Assembly (NCBI GenBank): GCA_963677375.2 | Contig: CAXXIF010000001.1 | Location: forward strand, 101,016 to 165,015 | Direction of reading: 5' to 3' | Length of the DNA: 64,000 nt | Origin: Pseudaeromonas sp963677375 | GTDB lineage: Bacteria; Pseudomonadota; Gammaproteobacteria; Enterobacterales; Aeromonadaceae | In this document: positions 25,285 to 33,332 of the stretch, one piece after another | Numbering within the stretch: position 1 is the first letter of the stretch | How the letters are laid out: each line of letters opens with the position of its first letter | Translations under genes and position numbers: made by a program | Notes under the pieces: model-generated | Databases searched by the model: none | What the model was told of the DNA's origin: nothing | What the model saw: the letters and a program-made list of their open reading frames with translations, nothing else

Positions 25285-26550
25285 TTATGCAGTTTCAGCG
25301 TGGATACGCTCGATTCTGCCGCCGAGTCCACGCAGCTTGCCTTCAATATCTTCATAACCACGGTCAATGTGGTAGATACGGTCCACCACTGTGATGCCCT
25401 CAGCAATAAAGCCGGCCAGTACCAAACTGGCCGAGGCACGCAGATCGGTGGCCATCACCTGGGCTCCACTTAGGTGGTCGGTATCACGACAGACCGCGGT
25501 GTTGCCCTGCAATTCGACATCGGCACCCATACGAACCAACTCGGGAACATGCATGAAGCGATTCTCGAAGATGGTCTCAGTGATGATCCCTGTTCCCTTG
25601 GCGACCGCATTGAGCACTGTGAACTGTGCTTGCATGTCGGTCGGAAATGCCGGGTAAGGAGCTGTTGTGATGTTGACCGGCTTCAGAGTGCGGCCACGCA
25701 TATCCAGCTTGATCCAGTCCGCGCCCTTTTCAATCAGGGCTCCAGCCTCTTCCAGCTTGACCAGGACCGCTTCTAGCAAAGAGGGATCGGTCTGATGGCA
25801 GGTAATACAGCCATTGGAGATGGCGGCACCAACCAGAAAGGTTCCGGTTTCGATGCGATCCGGCTGCACACGGTATTCTCCACCATGCAATTTTTCGACG
25901 CCATCTATGATCAGGGTTGCAGTACCAACCCCCTGGATCTTGGCACCTAGCGCAATCAGGAAATTAGCCAGATCGACCACTTCAGGTTCGCGAGCCGCAT
26001 TTTCAATGACCGTTTGGCCATCAGCCAAAACAGCTGCCATCATCAGATTTTCTGTGCCGGTGACCGAGACCATATCCATCAGGATACGAGCCCCCTTCAA
26101 GCGACCATCGACCCGGGCCTTGATGTAGCCCTCTTCGACCACAATCTTGGCACCCATCAGTTCCAGACCATGGATGTGCAGATTGACCGGGCGAGCACCG
26201 ATTGCGCACCCCCCAGGCAAGGAAACGTCAGCCATACCAAAACGAGCGGTCAAAGGGCCCAGCGCCAGAATAGAGGCTCGCATGGTCTTGACCAGCTCAT
26301 AGGGAGCCACATGGTGATTGACTGCGCCGGCCAGTACGGTGACGGAACCGTTCCGTTGCACAGTAGCGCCCAAGATCTCCAGCAATTTCAGTGTGGTATT
26401 CACATCTTTGAGATGTGGCACATTGCTGAGATGAAGTTCTTCATCACACAACAAGGAAGCAAACAATATTGGCAATGCGGCATTTTTGGCGCCAGAAATG
26501 GTTACATCACCGTTCAGGCTGCAACCACCATAAATCTTGAATTTGTCCAT
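25285..26550 (-). CDS. murA: UDP-N-acetylglucosamine 1-carboxyvinyltransferase
   Basis: MurA transfers enolpyruvate from PEP to UDP-GlcNAc, the first committed step of peptidoglycan synthesis and the fosfomycin target. The 421-aa product starts MDKFKIYGGCSLNGDVTISGAKNAALP. The active-site cysteine is present in LPGGCAIGARPVNLHI near residue 115, so fosfomycin sensitivity of the target is expected. It also has AYPAFPTDMQAQF and the C-terminal RGYEDIEGKLRGLGG. It is last in the mla operon, 13 nt after ibaG. Confidence 0.98.
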   Translation of the reverse strand: MDKFKIYGGCSLNGDVTISGAKNAALPILFASLLCDEELHLSNVPHLKDVNTTLKLLEILGATVQRNGSVTVLAGAVNHHVAPYELVKTMRASILALGPLTARFGMADVSLPGGCAIGARPVNLHIHGLELMGAKIVVEEGYIKARVDGRLKGARILMDMVSVTGTENLMMAAVLADGQTVIENAAREPEVVDLANFLIALGAKIQGVGTATLIIDGVEKLHGGEYRVQPDRIETGTFLVGAAISNGCITCHQTDPSLLEAVLVKLEEAGALIEKGADWIKLDMRGRTLKPVNITTAPYPAFPTDMQAQFTVLNAVAKGTGIITETIFENRFMHVPELVRMGADVELQGNTAVCRDTDHLSGAQVMATDLRASASLVLAGFIAEGITVVDRIYHIDRGYEDIEGKLRGLGGRIERIHAETA

Positions 26551-26563
26551 CAGATCCGTTCCC

Positions 26564-26821
26564 TCAGGAGGGCATGATAAATTTCTTCTCGCGTTTCCAC
26601 TCCTCGGGAGTGAAAGCCTTGATACTCAGTGCATGGATGGCATTGGAGGCGATCTGCTCCGACAGGGGAGCATAGACGGTTTGCTGTTTCTTGACCCGGC
26701 TCATACCGGCAAATAACTCGGATACGGCGATCACTTGAAAGTGGCTACCATCACCCTGGGCATAAACCTCATCCAGCGACAATGCGGCCCGCAGGATACT
26801 CTCAATCTCGGTAGGTTGCAT
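26564..26821 (-). CDS. ibaG: BolA-family protein IbaG
   Basis: The 85-aa product has the BolA-like fold sequence: MQPTEIESILRAALSLDEVYAQGDGSHFQVIAVSE in two parts around the loop carrying the conserved histidine, then LFAGMSRVKKQQTVYAPL and HALSIKAFTPEEW. IbaG partners monothiol glutaredoxins in iron-sulfur handling and acid response. It lies between mlaB and murA, the conserved enteric position (formerly yrbA). Confidence 0.94.
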   Translation of the reverse strand: MQPTEIESILRAALSLDEVYAQGDGSHFQVIAVSELFAGMSRVKKQQTVYAPLSEQIASNAIHALSIKAFTPEEWKREKKFIMPS

Positions 26822-26835
26822 CTATTCTCGTCTCG

Positions 26836-27099
26836 TTATTGGGGCAGGGATTGAAGATCAAACAGAGGCTCAACCGCATACAACGCACACAGCTTGCTCA
26901 AGCTGTCTGACACACCGGTCAGGCAGAGCCTATCACCAGCCAGTTGTCTGGCCTTCGCCCACTGGACCAGGAAGGCCAAACCCGCCGAATCAACATGGCT
27001 GACCGCTTTCAGATCGAGCAGGTTATTGGCGAATAACCCCTCACGCTGTGTCCACCAGACAGCCACACGCTCGGCATCTATGATGCCGCTGATTATCAT
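26836..27099 (-). CDS. mlaB: MlaB, STAS-domain subunit of the Mla phospholipid transporter
   Basis: A short STAS protein of 87 aa with DLKAVSHVDSAGLAFLVQWA, the segment that in STAS domains forms the ligand loop and here docks on the MlaF ATPase. MlaB stabilises MlaF in the MlaFEDB inner-membrane complex. Its start overlaps the mlaC stop by 4 nt (ATGA), so they are translationally coupled. Confidence 0.93.
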   Translation of the reverse strand: MIISGIIDAERVAVWWTQREGLFANNLLDLKAVSHVDSAGLAFLVQWAKARQLAGDRLCLTGVSDSLSKLCALYAVEPLFDLQSLPQ

Positions 27100-27728
27100 G
27101 ATTTCTGACCCGGCAACTGAACCGGCTTCTTGTTGTGCTCTTCCAGCATCTGGCTAACCGCGTCGATCCCCTTATCACGGATCATACCGCCCAACTCCGA
27201 CTGTTTGGACGAGAGCAAGCTGATGCCTTCGGCCACCATGTCGAACGCCTTCCATTCGCCGGTCTTGTTATTCTGCCGCAACTTGAAGATCACATTGATA
27301 TCCGGCTTGCCCGGATCAAGAACCAGCACATTCACAGAAACGATTTTGTCATCCCCCAGTTCCCGAGGTGATTCAACCTTGATCTTCTGCTGGTCGTACT
27401 TGGCCAACGCATCGGCATAGGTCGCGATGATGTAATCGGTAAACGCCAGGGTAAATCGATCACGCTGCGCCGGAGTAGTCGCCTTGATGTTGCTGCCAAT
27501 CACCTTGTAAGCAGCAAACTTGTTATCCACGTAGGGCATCAACTCATCACGGATGATGACGCGCAGATAGCCAGGCTGACTATGGATCTGCTGCTGATCC
27601 TGATTGAGACGATTGAAGGTTTTAGTCGCTGCCTCATTGATCAGGGCATATGGGTCGGCAGGATAGGCGGCTTGGGCCGAACTCCAACCGCAAACCAACA
27701 GACAGACACAGCACAATTTTTTCCACAT
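27096..27728 (-). CDS. mlaC: MlaC, periplasmic phospholipid-binding protein
   Basis: The 210-aa product has a cleavable signal peptide (MWKKLCCVCLLVCGWSSAQA) then the Ttg2D/MlaC domain with YVDNKFAAYKVIGSNIKATT, FTLAFTDYIIATYADALAKY and FDMVAEGISLLSSKQSELGG. MlaC ferries phospholipids between the outer-membrane MlaA-porin complex and inner-membrane MlaFEDB. It is 10 nt after mlaD. Confidence 0.96.
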   Translation of the reverse strand: MWKKLCCVCLLVCGWSSAQAAYPADPYALINEAATKTFNRLNQDQQQIHSQPGYLRVIIRDELMPYVDNKFAAYKVIGSNIKATTPAQRDRFTLAFTDYIIATYADALAKYDQQKIKVESPRELGDDKIVSVNVLVLDPGKPDINVIFKLRQNNKTGEWKAFDMVAEGISLLSSKQSELGGMIRDKGIDAVSQMLEEHNKKPVQLPGQKS

Positions 27729-27738
27729 AGGATGAGCC

Positions 27739-28221
27739 TCACTTGTTACTTTGACTGTAGAGGAACTTACCGATCAGGTCCTCCAATACGATGGCCGACT
27801 TGGTGTCTTCAATCCGATCGCCATCCTTCAGTACCTCAGTCCCCATCTCCTCATCCATGAAGCCAGGAGTCAAACCTATATATTGCTCTCCCAGCAAGCC
27901 CGAGGTCAGAATTGACGCCGTCGTCGTACTGGCCAATGAATTGTATTGTTGCTGAATTTGCATCTCGACCACAGGGACAAGATGTTTGGTATCAATCTGG
28001 ATATTGGCGACCCGTCCGACCACAACGCCGCCAATTTTGATTGGGGAGCGCACCTTGAGACCGCCGATATTGTCAAAGCGGGCATACAGGGCATAGGTTG
28101 AACGACCATCATCAAAGGTCAGACCGGCCACCTTGAGTGCGAGCAAGACACCAGCCAGGATACCGGCCAGCATGAAACAACCGACGATAAAATCTATCTT
28201 ATTGAATTTCATCATATTCAT
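27739..28221 (-). CDS. mlaD: MlaD, MCE-domain substrate-binding subunit
   Basis: The 160-aa product has one N-terminal membrane anchor (about residues 9-29, IDFIVGCFMLAGILAGVLLA) and a single MCE domain with ARFDNIGGLKVRSPIKIGGV, TSGLLGEQYIGLTPG and DTKSAIVLEDLIGKFLY. It forms the periplasmic hexamer of the Mla complex. The start overlaps the mlaE stop by ATGA, which favours this start over later ATGs. It is a little shorter at the C-terminus than E. coli MlaD. Confidence 0.96.
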   Translation of the reverse strand: MNMMKFNKIDFIVGCFMLAGILAGVLLALKVAGLTFDDGRSTYALYARFDNIGGLKVRSPIKIGGVVVGRVANIQIDTKHLVPVVEMQIQQQYNSLASTTTASILTSGLLGEQYIGLTPGFMDEEMGTEVLKDGDRIEDTKSAIVLEDLIGKFLYSQSNK

Positions 28222-28997
28222 CCAAACATGACCGCAGTCAGAATAAAATCGAGGCCCAAAACAGCCAATGACGAGTGCACCACAGTACGAGTTGTCGCCT
28301 GACTGATCCCGGCCGAAGTCGGCTTAGCATCATACCCATTGAACAGCGCAATCCAGGTCACCACCAATGCAAAGACCAGGCTCTTAATACACCCCTGCAT
28401 CACGTCTTCACCAAAATCGACGGCGGCTTGCATCCCCGACCAGAAGGTGCCTTCATCGACACCCAACCAGTCCACACCCACCAATTTGCCACCATAAATA
28501 CCGATCAGACTGAACATCAACGCCAGTAAGGGCAGGCTGATCACTCCAGCCCAAAAACGGGGTGACACTATGCGGCGCAAAGGGTCGATAGCCATCATTT
28601 CAAGACTCGACAATTGCTCAGTGGCTTTCATCAAACCAATTTCAGCCGTCAAGGCCGAACCCGCTCGCCCGGCAAATAACAAAGCGGCCACGACGGGTCC
28701 CAACTCCCGCAACAGAGATAGAGAAACCAGAGGTCCCAGGCTTCCTTCAGCCTTGAACTCCACCAGCACATTGTAACCTTGTAATCCCAGCACCATACCG
28801 ATGAACAAGCCGGAGACCAGAATGATCAGCACCGACTGCACACCCACCACATACAACTGCTGGATCAGCAGTGGAAAATGTTTGGCAAATTGTGGTCGCC
28901 CCACCAGCGCGTGGTACAACATGGTGCCAGCACGACCCATGGCCTGCAGGCTGCGAATGCCCGTTTGCCCCAAACGCGAAATAGGCGCTATCAACAT
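28218..28997 (-). CDS. mlaE: MlaE, permease of the Mla phospholipid transporter
   Basis: The 259-aa integral membrane protein has the permease hallmarks QLYVVGVQSVLIILVSGLF, GLQGYNVLVEF, LLFAGRAGSALTAEIGLMK and TEQLSSLEMMAIDPLRR, the last being the coupling-helix region contacting MlaF. About five hydrophobic segments are visible. Its ATG directly abuts the mlaF TGA with no spacer. Confidence 0.97.
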   Translation of the reverse strand: MLIAPISRLGQTGIRSLQAMGRAGTMLYHALVGRPQFAKHFPLLIQQLYVVGVQSVLIILVSGLFIGMVLGLQGYNVLVEFKAEGSLGPLVSLSLLRELGPVVAALLFAGRAGSALTAEIGLMKATEQLSSLEMMAIDPLRRIVSPRFWAGVISLPLLALMFSLIGIYGGKLVGVDWLGVDEGTFWSGMQAAVDFGEDVMQGCIKSLVFALVVTWIALFNGYDAKPTSAGISQATTRTVVHSSLAVLGLDFILTAVMFG

Positions 28998-29786
28998 TCA
29001 GAGCTCCTGCAGGTAATCATTGGCCGGGTAATGAAACGGCACCGGGCCATCGGGTAAGCCATGAATAAACTGAACGACTTCCGGGTTCGCCTCTTCACGC
29101 AATTGTGTCGGAGTACCCTGAGCCACTACCTTCCGATTGGCAATCAGGTACACATAATCGGCGATACTCATCACCTCAGGTACGTCATGCGAGACAATGA
29201 CAGAGGTAATATTCAGGGTCTTATTCAACTGACTGATGAGCTTGACCAATACCGCCATGGTAATGGGGTCCTGACCGACAAAGGGCTCATCATACATGAT
29301 CAGTTCCGGATCCAGAGCAATCGCCCGCGCCAGAGCCGCACGTCTTGCCATACCGCCCGAAAGTTCCGATGGCATCATGTCGGCAGCCCCCCGTAAGCCT
29401 ACGGACTCCAACTTCATCAGCACCAGCGTACGCAACAATTCATCCGGCAACCGGGTATGTTCCCGCAATGGAAAGGCCACGTTGTCGAAGACATTCATGC
29501 CGGTAAACAGGGCTCCACTCTGAAACAACATGCTCATGCGTTTGCGTAGTTCGTAGAGCTCCGAGCGAGAAAGATCAGGGACATTGTGCCCATCAAACAG
29601 GATCTTACCGGCGTCGGGTTTGATTTGCCCGCCAATCAGCCGCAACAAGGTAGTCTTGCCTATCCCGCTAGGCCCCATGAAGGCGGTAATCTTGCCGCGA
29701 GGAATCGTCAGACTGATATCGTCGTACAATAACCGTTCGCCGTGACTGAAGCTCAGTCCGGAGATCCGGATTAAATCGTCGCTCAA
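28998..29786 (-). CDS. mlaF: MlaF, ATPase of the Mla phospholipid transporter (TTG start)
   Basis: The 262-aa ABC ATPase has Walker A GPSGIGKTT, Q-loop MLFQSGALFTGMNVFDN, signature LSGGMARRAALARAIAL, Walker B ELIMYDEPF and the switch histidine in VIVSHDVPE. The start is TTG at 29786 giving (M)SDDLIRISGLSF, with GGGAG 6 nt upstream; the open frame upstream of this contains the promoter and does not align with the family (269 aa in E. coli). First gene of mlaFEDCB-ibaG-murA. Confidence 0.95.
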   Translation of the reverse strand: MSDDLIRISGLSFSHGERLLYDDISLTIPRGKITAFMGPSGIGKTTLLRLIGGQIKPDAGKILFDGHNVPDLSRSELYELRKRMSMLFQSGALFTGMNVFDNVAFPLREHTRLPDELLRTLVLMKLESVGLRGAADMMPSELSGGMARRAALARAIALDPELIMYDEPFVGQDPITMAVLVKLISQLNKTLNITSVIVSHDVPEVMSIADYVYLIANRKVVAQGTPTQLREEANPEVVQFIHGLPDGPVPFHYPANDYLQEL

Positions 29787-29819
29787 ATGAAACTCCCTGA
29801 CGCGCTGGTAAGTGTGCGC

Positions 29820-29848
29820 ATTGTAGGGGGGTGTGATCCAACTCGCAA
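29820..29848 (-). promoter_or_regulatory. mla operon promoter
   Basis: On the minus strand TTGCGA (29848-29843) and TACAAT (29825-29820) are 17 nt apart, about 34 nt before the mlaF start. It is the only good pair in the mlaF-kdsD spacer on this strand, and it supports the short TTG-start mlaF. Confidence 0.7.
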
Positions 29849-29932
29849 CCGGAAGCCTGCATAGAAACTGATCTGTCTTGTGGCGGTTGAAGCGACATGG
29901 TGTTGTTATTCGCTTCTGCTCCCCGAGTTTCA

Positions 29933-29938
29933 TATAAT
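29933..29938 (+). promoter_or_regulatory. kdsD promoter -10 element
   Basis: A perfect TATAAT lies 31 nt before the kdsD ATG. No matching -35 is visible (TTCGCT at 18 nt is poor), so an activator or alternative factor may be involved. Confidence 0.5.
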
Positions 29939-29968
29939 CGGGCAGTAAGTTATTGTGGAGTCAGAATA

Positions 29969-30943
29969 ATGTCCAAATCGTTCGATTACCGGAAAGTTGG
30001 TCTCCGGGTCTTGGAAACCGAGCTCGCCGCACTGCGCGGACTACAGGACTATATCAATGAGGAGTTCAACCGAGCCGGTGAGTTGATCCTGCATTGTGCC
30101 GGTAAAGTTATTGTCATGGGCATGGGTAAGTCGGGTCATATCGCCCGTAAGATGGCCGCCACTTTTGCCAGTACAGGCACTCCCTCTTTTTTTGTCCATC
30201 CAGGTGAGGCCAGCCATGGTGATCTGGGAATGATCTCGCCACAGGATGTGGTTATCGCCATCTCCAACTCGGGCGAAAGCAGTGAAATTCTCTCTGTGTT
30301 GCCAGTCCTCAAGCGCTGGGGCAACTCGCTCATCTGCATCACCAGTAACCCCGCCTCGACCATGGGCCGGGAAGCGAATATCCATTTGTGTATTCGCGTA
30401 CCAGAAGAAGCTTGTCCTTTGGGCCTAGCCCCAACCTCCAGCACCACAGCCACCCTGGTCATGGGTGATGCTCTGGCGGTAGCCTTGCTCGAAGCGCGCG
30501 GATTCACCAGTGAAGACTTCGCCATGTCCCATCCCGGCGGTGCTCTGGGCCGCAAACTGTTATTGCGCAATTCCGACCTGATGCATAGCGGTGAGCTATT
30601 ACCATCAGTTTTCCGCCAGGCTTCTGTGCGTGATGCGCTTCTGGAAGTCAGTAACAAAGGATTGGGCATGACCACTATCCTCAATGACGATGGCACACTG
30701 GCCGGTCTGTTTACCGATGGCGATCTGCGCCGAATACTTGATCAGCGAGTCGACATTCACCAAACCAGTATCGAAACCGTCATGAAGACCGGCTGCATCA
30801 CAGTATCGCCGGACATGCTGGCCGCCGAGGCCGTACAACTGATGCAGACCCGGAAGATCAACGGTCTGATCGTCGTCGATCAAGAGAATCGCCCGGTTGG
30901 AGCCTTCAACATGCACGATGTCCTCAAGGCCGGAGTCGTCTGA
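29969..30943 (+). CDS. kdsD: Arabinose 5-phosphate isomerase
   Basis: KdsD converts ribulose 5-phosphate to arabinose 5-phosphate, the first step of Kdo synthesis for LPS. The 324-aa product has a SIS domain (VIVMGMGKSGHIARKMAATF, SNSGESSEIL, LGLAPTSSTTATLVMGDALA) and two C-terminal CBS domains (about 205-324). Start 29969 has GGAG 9 nt upstream; the frame extends further upstream through the promoter. The stop and kdsC start share a base (TGATG). Confidence 0.97.
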   Translation: MSKSFDYRKVGLRVLETELAALRGLQDYINEEFNRAGELILHCAGKVIVMGMGKSGHIARKMAATFASTGTPSFFVHPGEASHGDLGMISPQDVVIAISNSGESSEILSVLPVLKRWGNSLICITSNPASTMGREANIHLCIRVPEEACPLGLAPTSSTTATLVMGDALAVALLEARGFTSEDFAMSHPGGALGRKLLLRNSDLMHSGELLPSVFRQASVRDALLEVSNKGLGMTTILNDDGTLAGLFTDGDLRRILDQRVDIHQTSIETVMKTGCITVSPDMLAAEAVQLMQTRKINGLIVVDQENRPVGAFNMHDVLKAGVV

Positions 30944-31497
30944 TGCAACAAGTTGATACCCTCTATGGCCCCATCAGTGCCGAGTTATTCGCGCAAGCCC
31001 GACACATTCGTCTGCTGGTTTGTGATGTAGATGGCGTCCTTTCGGACGGGCGCATCTACTTGGGGAATCAAGGCGAAGAGTTCAAAACCTTCCACACCAA
31101 GGATGGTTTCGGACTCAAAGCGCTGCGCGATATCGGTATCGAGGTCGGAATCATCACCGGCCGCAGCTCGAGGATTGTCAGCGACCGCATGACTGCATTG
31201 GGCATTGAGCACGTCTACCAAGGACAAGGCGACAAGTTGCCCGCCTTTCAGGATCTGCTGGATGAATTGGGACTTGAGGCCTGTCAGGCCGCCTACATCG
31301 GGGATGACGTGATCGATATTCCGGTCATGCAGGCATGCAGTCTGGGTATCGCGGTGGCCGATGCTCACCCGCTAGTACAACGTGCAGCAGGCTACATCAC
31401 TCGCCTGCGCGGCGGAGAGGGCGCGGTTCGTGAGGTTTGCGATCTGTTGTTACAAGCCAATCAAGCATTGACGCAAGCCACCGGAGCCTCGATATGA
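30943..31497 (+). CDS. kdsC: 3-deoxy-D-manno-octulosonate 8-phosphate phosphatase
   Basis: KdsC removes phosphate from Kdo-8-P. The 184-aa capless HAD enzyme has motif I CDVDGVLSDGRIY with catalytic aspartates at about 28 and 30, motif II IITGRSS, motif III lysine in QGQGDKLPAF and motif IV YIGDDVIDIPVM. It is coupled to kdsD on one side and overlaps lptC by 4 nt on the other. Confidence 0.97.
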   Translation: MQQVDTLYGPISAELFAQARHIRLLVCDVDGVLSDGRIYLGNQGEEFKTFHTKDGFGLKALRDIGIEVGIITGRSSRIVSDRMTALGIEHVYQGQGDKLPAFQDLLDELGLEACQAAYIGDDVIDIPVMQACSLGIAVADAHPLVQRAAGYITRLRGGEGAVREVCDLLLQANQALTQATGASI

Positions 31498-32054
31498 GCC
31501 GCCAGAATTGGTTGATCGGCTTGTTGTTTGTTCTGGCTCTCGGGGTCTGGCGCTGGTTTGATCAAGGAAATGACGCCTCGCAGGATAAAACTGGGGCCAT
31601 TTATCAACCCTCGTTCACCACGAGCGGGTTAAGAACCCAGCATTACGATGCCAACGGTAATCTCAAAGAAGAGCTGACAGCGGATTATGCCGAGCACTAC
31701 GTTCAGTTGGATATGAGCGAACTGGAGCGACCTCATATCCTTACTCGGAACGTCAGTGGACATCCGTTGTGGGAGCTAAGCGGAGAGAAGGGCGTCATTA
31801 GTAAAAGTGATAGCGTTATTTTGCGAAACAACGTGATATTAAAAAGCCTGAGCCCAGATCCTGTAGTCAATCACCTCACTACCGAATATATGGAATTGGA
31901 CCTGACCAACCAACAAGTGCGGACCAACCTGAAAGTCGTGATCGACGGCCCTGGCTTCCATAATGAAGGGACCGGCCTATTGGGAAAACTGGACCAAAAC
32001 AGCTATGAACTACTGGATAACAGCCATGCGATCTATTTTAACCAAGCGCGCTAA
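31494..32054 (+). CDS. lptC: LPS export protein LptC
   Basis: LptC links the LptBFG ABC transporter to the periplasmic LptA bridge. The 186-aa product has one N-terminal anchor (QNWLIGLLFVLALGVWRWF, residues 4-22) and a periplasmic beta-jellyroll with YDANGNLKEELTADYAEHY and TTEYMELDLTNQQVRTN. The start overlaps the kdsC stop by ATGA. Confidence 0.95.
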   Translation: MSRQNWLIGLLFVLALGVWRWFDQGNDASQDKTGAIYQPSFTTSGLRTQHYDANGNLKEELTADYAEHYVQLDMSELERPHILTRNVSGHPLWELSGEKGVISKSDSVILRNNVILKSLSPDPVVNHLTTEYMELDLTNQQVRTNLKVVIDGPGFHNEGTGLLGKLDQNSYELLDNSHAIYFNQAR

Positions 32055-32556
32055 GATACTTTTCTGTTTACTTCTGGCTTCAGCATCTGTTGCCGCCAAA
32101 CAGACCGATTATCAGCAAAAAATCTATGTCGACTCACAACGACAACTGGCAGAACTGAGCGACAACAAGGTGTCATTTCTTGATGATGTGGTCATCACTC
32201 AAGGCACCATCAAAATCACCGCCAATAAGGTTGAGGTCATTCGCAATGGCCAGAAGGGCGCGGAAGAGATGATAGCTTACGGCTCACCCGCCACATTTTT
32301 CCAGATCATGGATAATGGGAAACCGGTGCAAGCCAGCGCCAATCGCCTGAATTACAAACTTAAGGAGAAACTGGTCGTCCTCAGTGACCATGCCGAGTTA
32401 AAGCAGGAAGACAGTCAGGTCAGCGGGGACATCATTCGATACGACATACAAAAGCAACAAATGGCGGCCGAGAGTACCAGTAAAGGCTCACGGGTAAAGA
32501 CCGTTTTCTTGCCTGATCAGCTACAAGAACAGACCACACCAAAGGATGGTCAATGA
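32026..32556 (+). CDS. lptA: LPS transport protein LptA
   Basis: LptA forms the periplasmic beta-jellyroll bridge that carries LPS to LptD. The 176-aa product has a signal peptide (MRSILTKRAKILFCLLLASA..VAA, cut near residue 24) then the OstA domain with FLDDVVITQGTIKITANKVEV and YGSPATFFQ. It overlaps the end of lptC by 29 nt; the start was chosen because it opens directly into the signal peptide. Confidence 0.94.
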   Translation: MRSILTKRAKILFCLLLASASVAAKQTDYQQKIYVDSQRQLAELSDNKVSFLDDVVITQGTIKITANKVEVIRNGQKGAEEMIAYGSPATFFQIMDNGKPVQASANRLNYKLKEKLVVLSDHAELKQEDSQVSGDIIRYDIQKQQMAAESTSKGSRVKTVFLPDQLQEQTTPKDGQ

Positions 32557-32557
32557 T

Positions 32558-33283
32558 ATGTCGTTGTTAAAAGCCAGCTCGCTGAAAAAAAGTTACAAGA
32601 GTCGCACCGTCGTCAGTGATGTCAGTCTGCAGGTCAAAACCGGACAAGTTGTCGGCTTGTTAGGACCCAATGGTGCGGGGAAAACCACCTCCTTTTACAT
32701 GATTGTCGGCCTGGTCCCACAAGACGGCGGAACTGTGACCGTCGATGACGTGGATATTTCTTCCTTACCCATGCACCAGCGGGCACGGAATGGCATTGGC
32801 TACCTGCCTCAGGAGGCATCCATCTTCCGCCGCCTCACCGTGGAACAAAATTTAATGGGCGTTCTGGAAGTCCGCGGCGATCTGACTCGGGAAGAAAGAA
32901 TGGACAAGATGGAGTCCCTTCTCGAAGAGTTTCATATTAGCCACATTCGCAATACCCTTGGCATGAGTCTCTCCGGCGGCGAGCGGCGACGCGTTGAAAT
33001 CGCCAGAGCATTGGCTGCAGACCCCAGATTTATCCTGCTGGATGAGCCTTTTGCGGGCGTAGATCCCATCTCGGTCATCGACATCAAACGTATTATCAAA
33101 CATTTACGAGATCGGGGGCTTGGAGTATTAATTACCGACCATAACGTACGAGAAACCTTGGATGTCTGCGAGAAAGCCTATATCGTCAGTCATGGCAAGC
33201 TTATTGCCGAAGGGACACCTACCGAGATTTTAGGTAATGAGCAGGTGAAAAAAGTCTATCTGGGAGAAGGATTCACCCTCTAG
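32558..33283 (+). CDS. lptB: LptB, ATPase of the LPS exporter
   Basis: The 241-aa ABC ATPase has Walker A GPNGAGKTTSF, Q-loop YLPQEASIFRRL, signature LSGGERRRVEIARALA, Walker B FILLDEPFAGVDP and switch histidine ITDHNVRET. Length equals E. coli LptB. An in-frame ATG at 32546 would add four residues overlapping lptA; 32558 aligns better. rpoN follows 49 nt on. Confidence 0.97.
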   Translation: MSLLKASSLKKSYKSRTVVSDVSLQVKTGQVVGLLGPNGAGKTTSFYMIVGLVPQDGGTVTVDDVDISSLPMHQRARNGIGYLPQEASIFRRLTVEQNLMGVLEVRGDLTREERMDKMESLLEEFHISHIRNTLGMSLSGGERRRVEIARALAADPRFILLDEPFAGVDPISVIDIKRIIKHLRDRGLGVLITDHNVRETLDVCEKAYIVSHGKLIAEGTPTEILGNEQVKKVYLGEGFTL

Positions 33284-33332
33284 GTAACACGTCTCATGAC
33301 CCGGTTGTCGATTTAAGGAAAGAGCGAAACTA

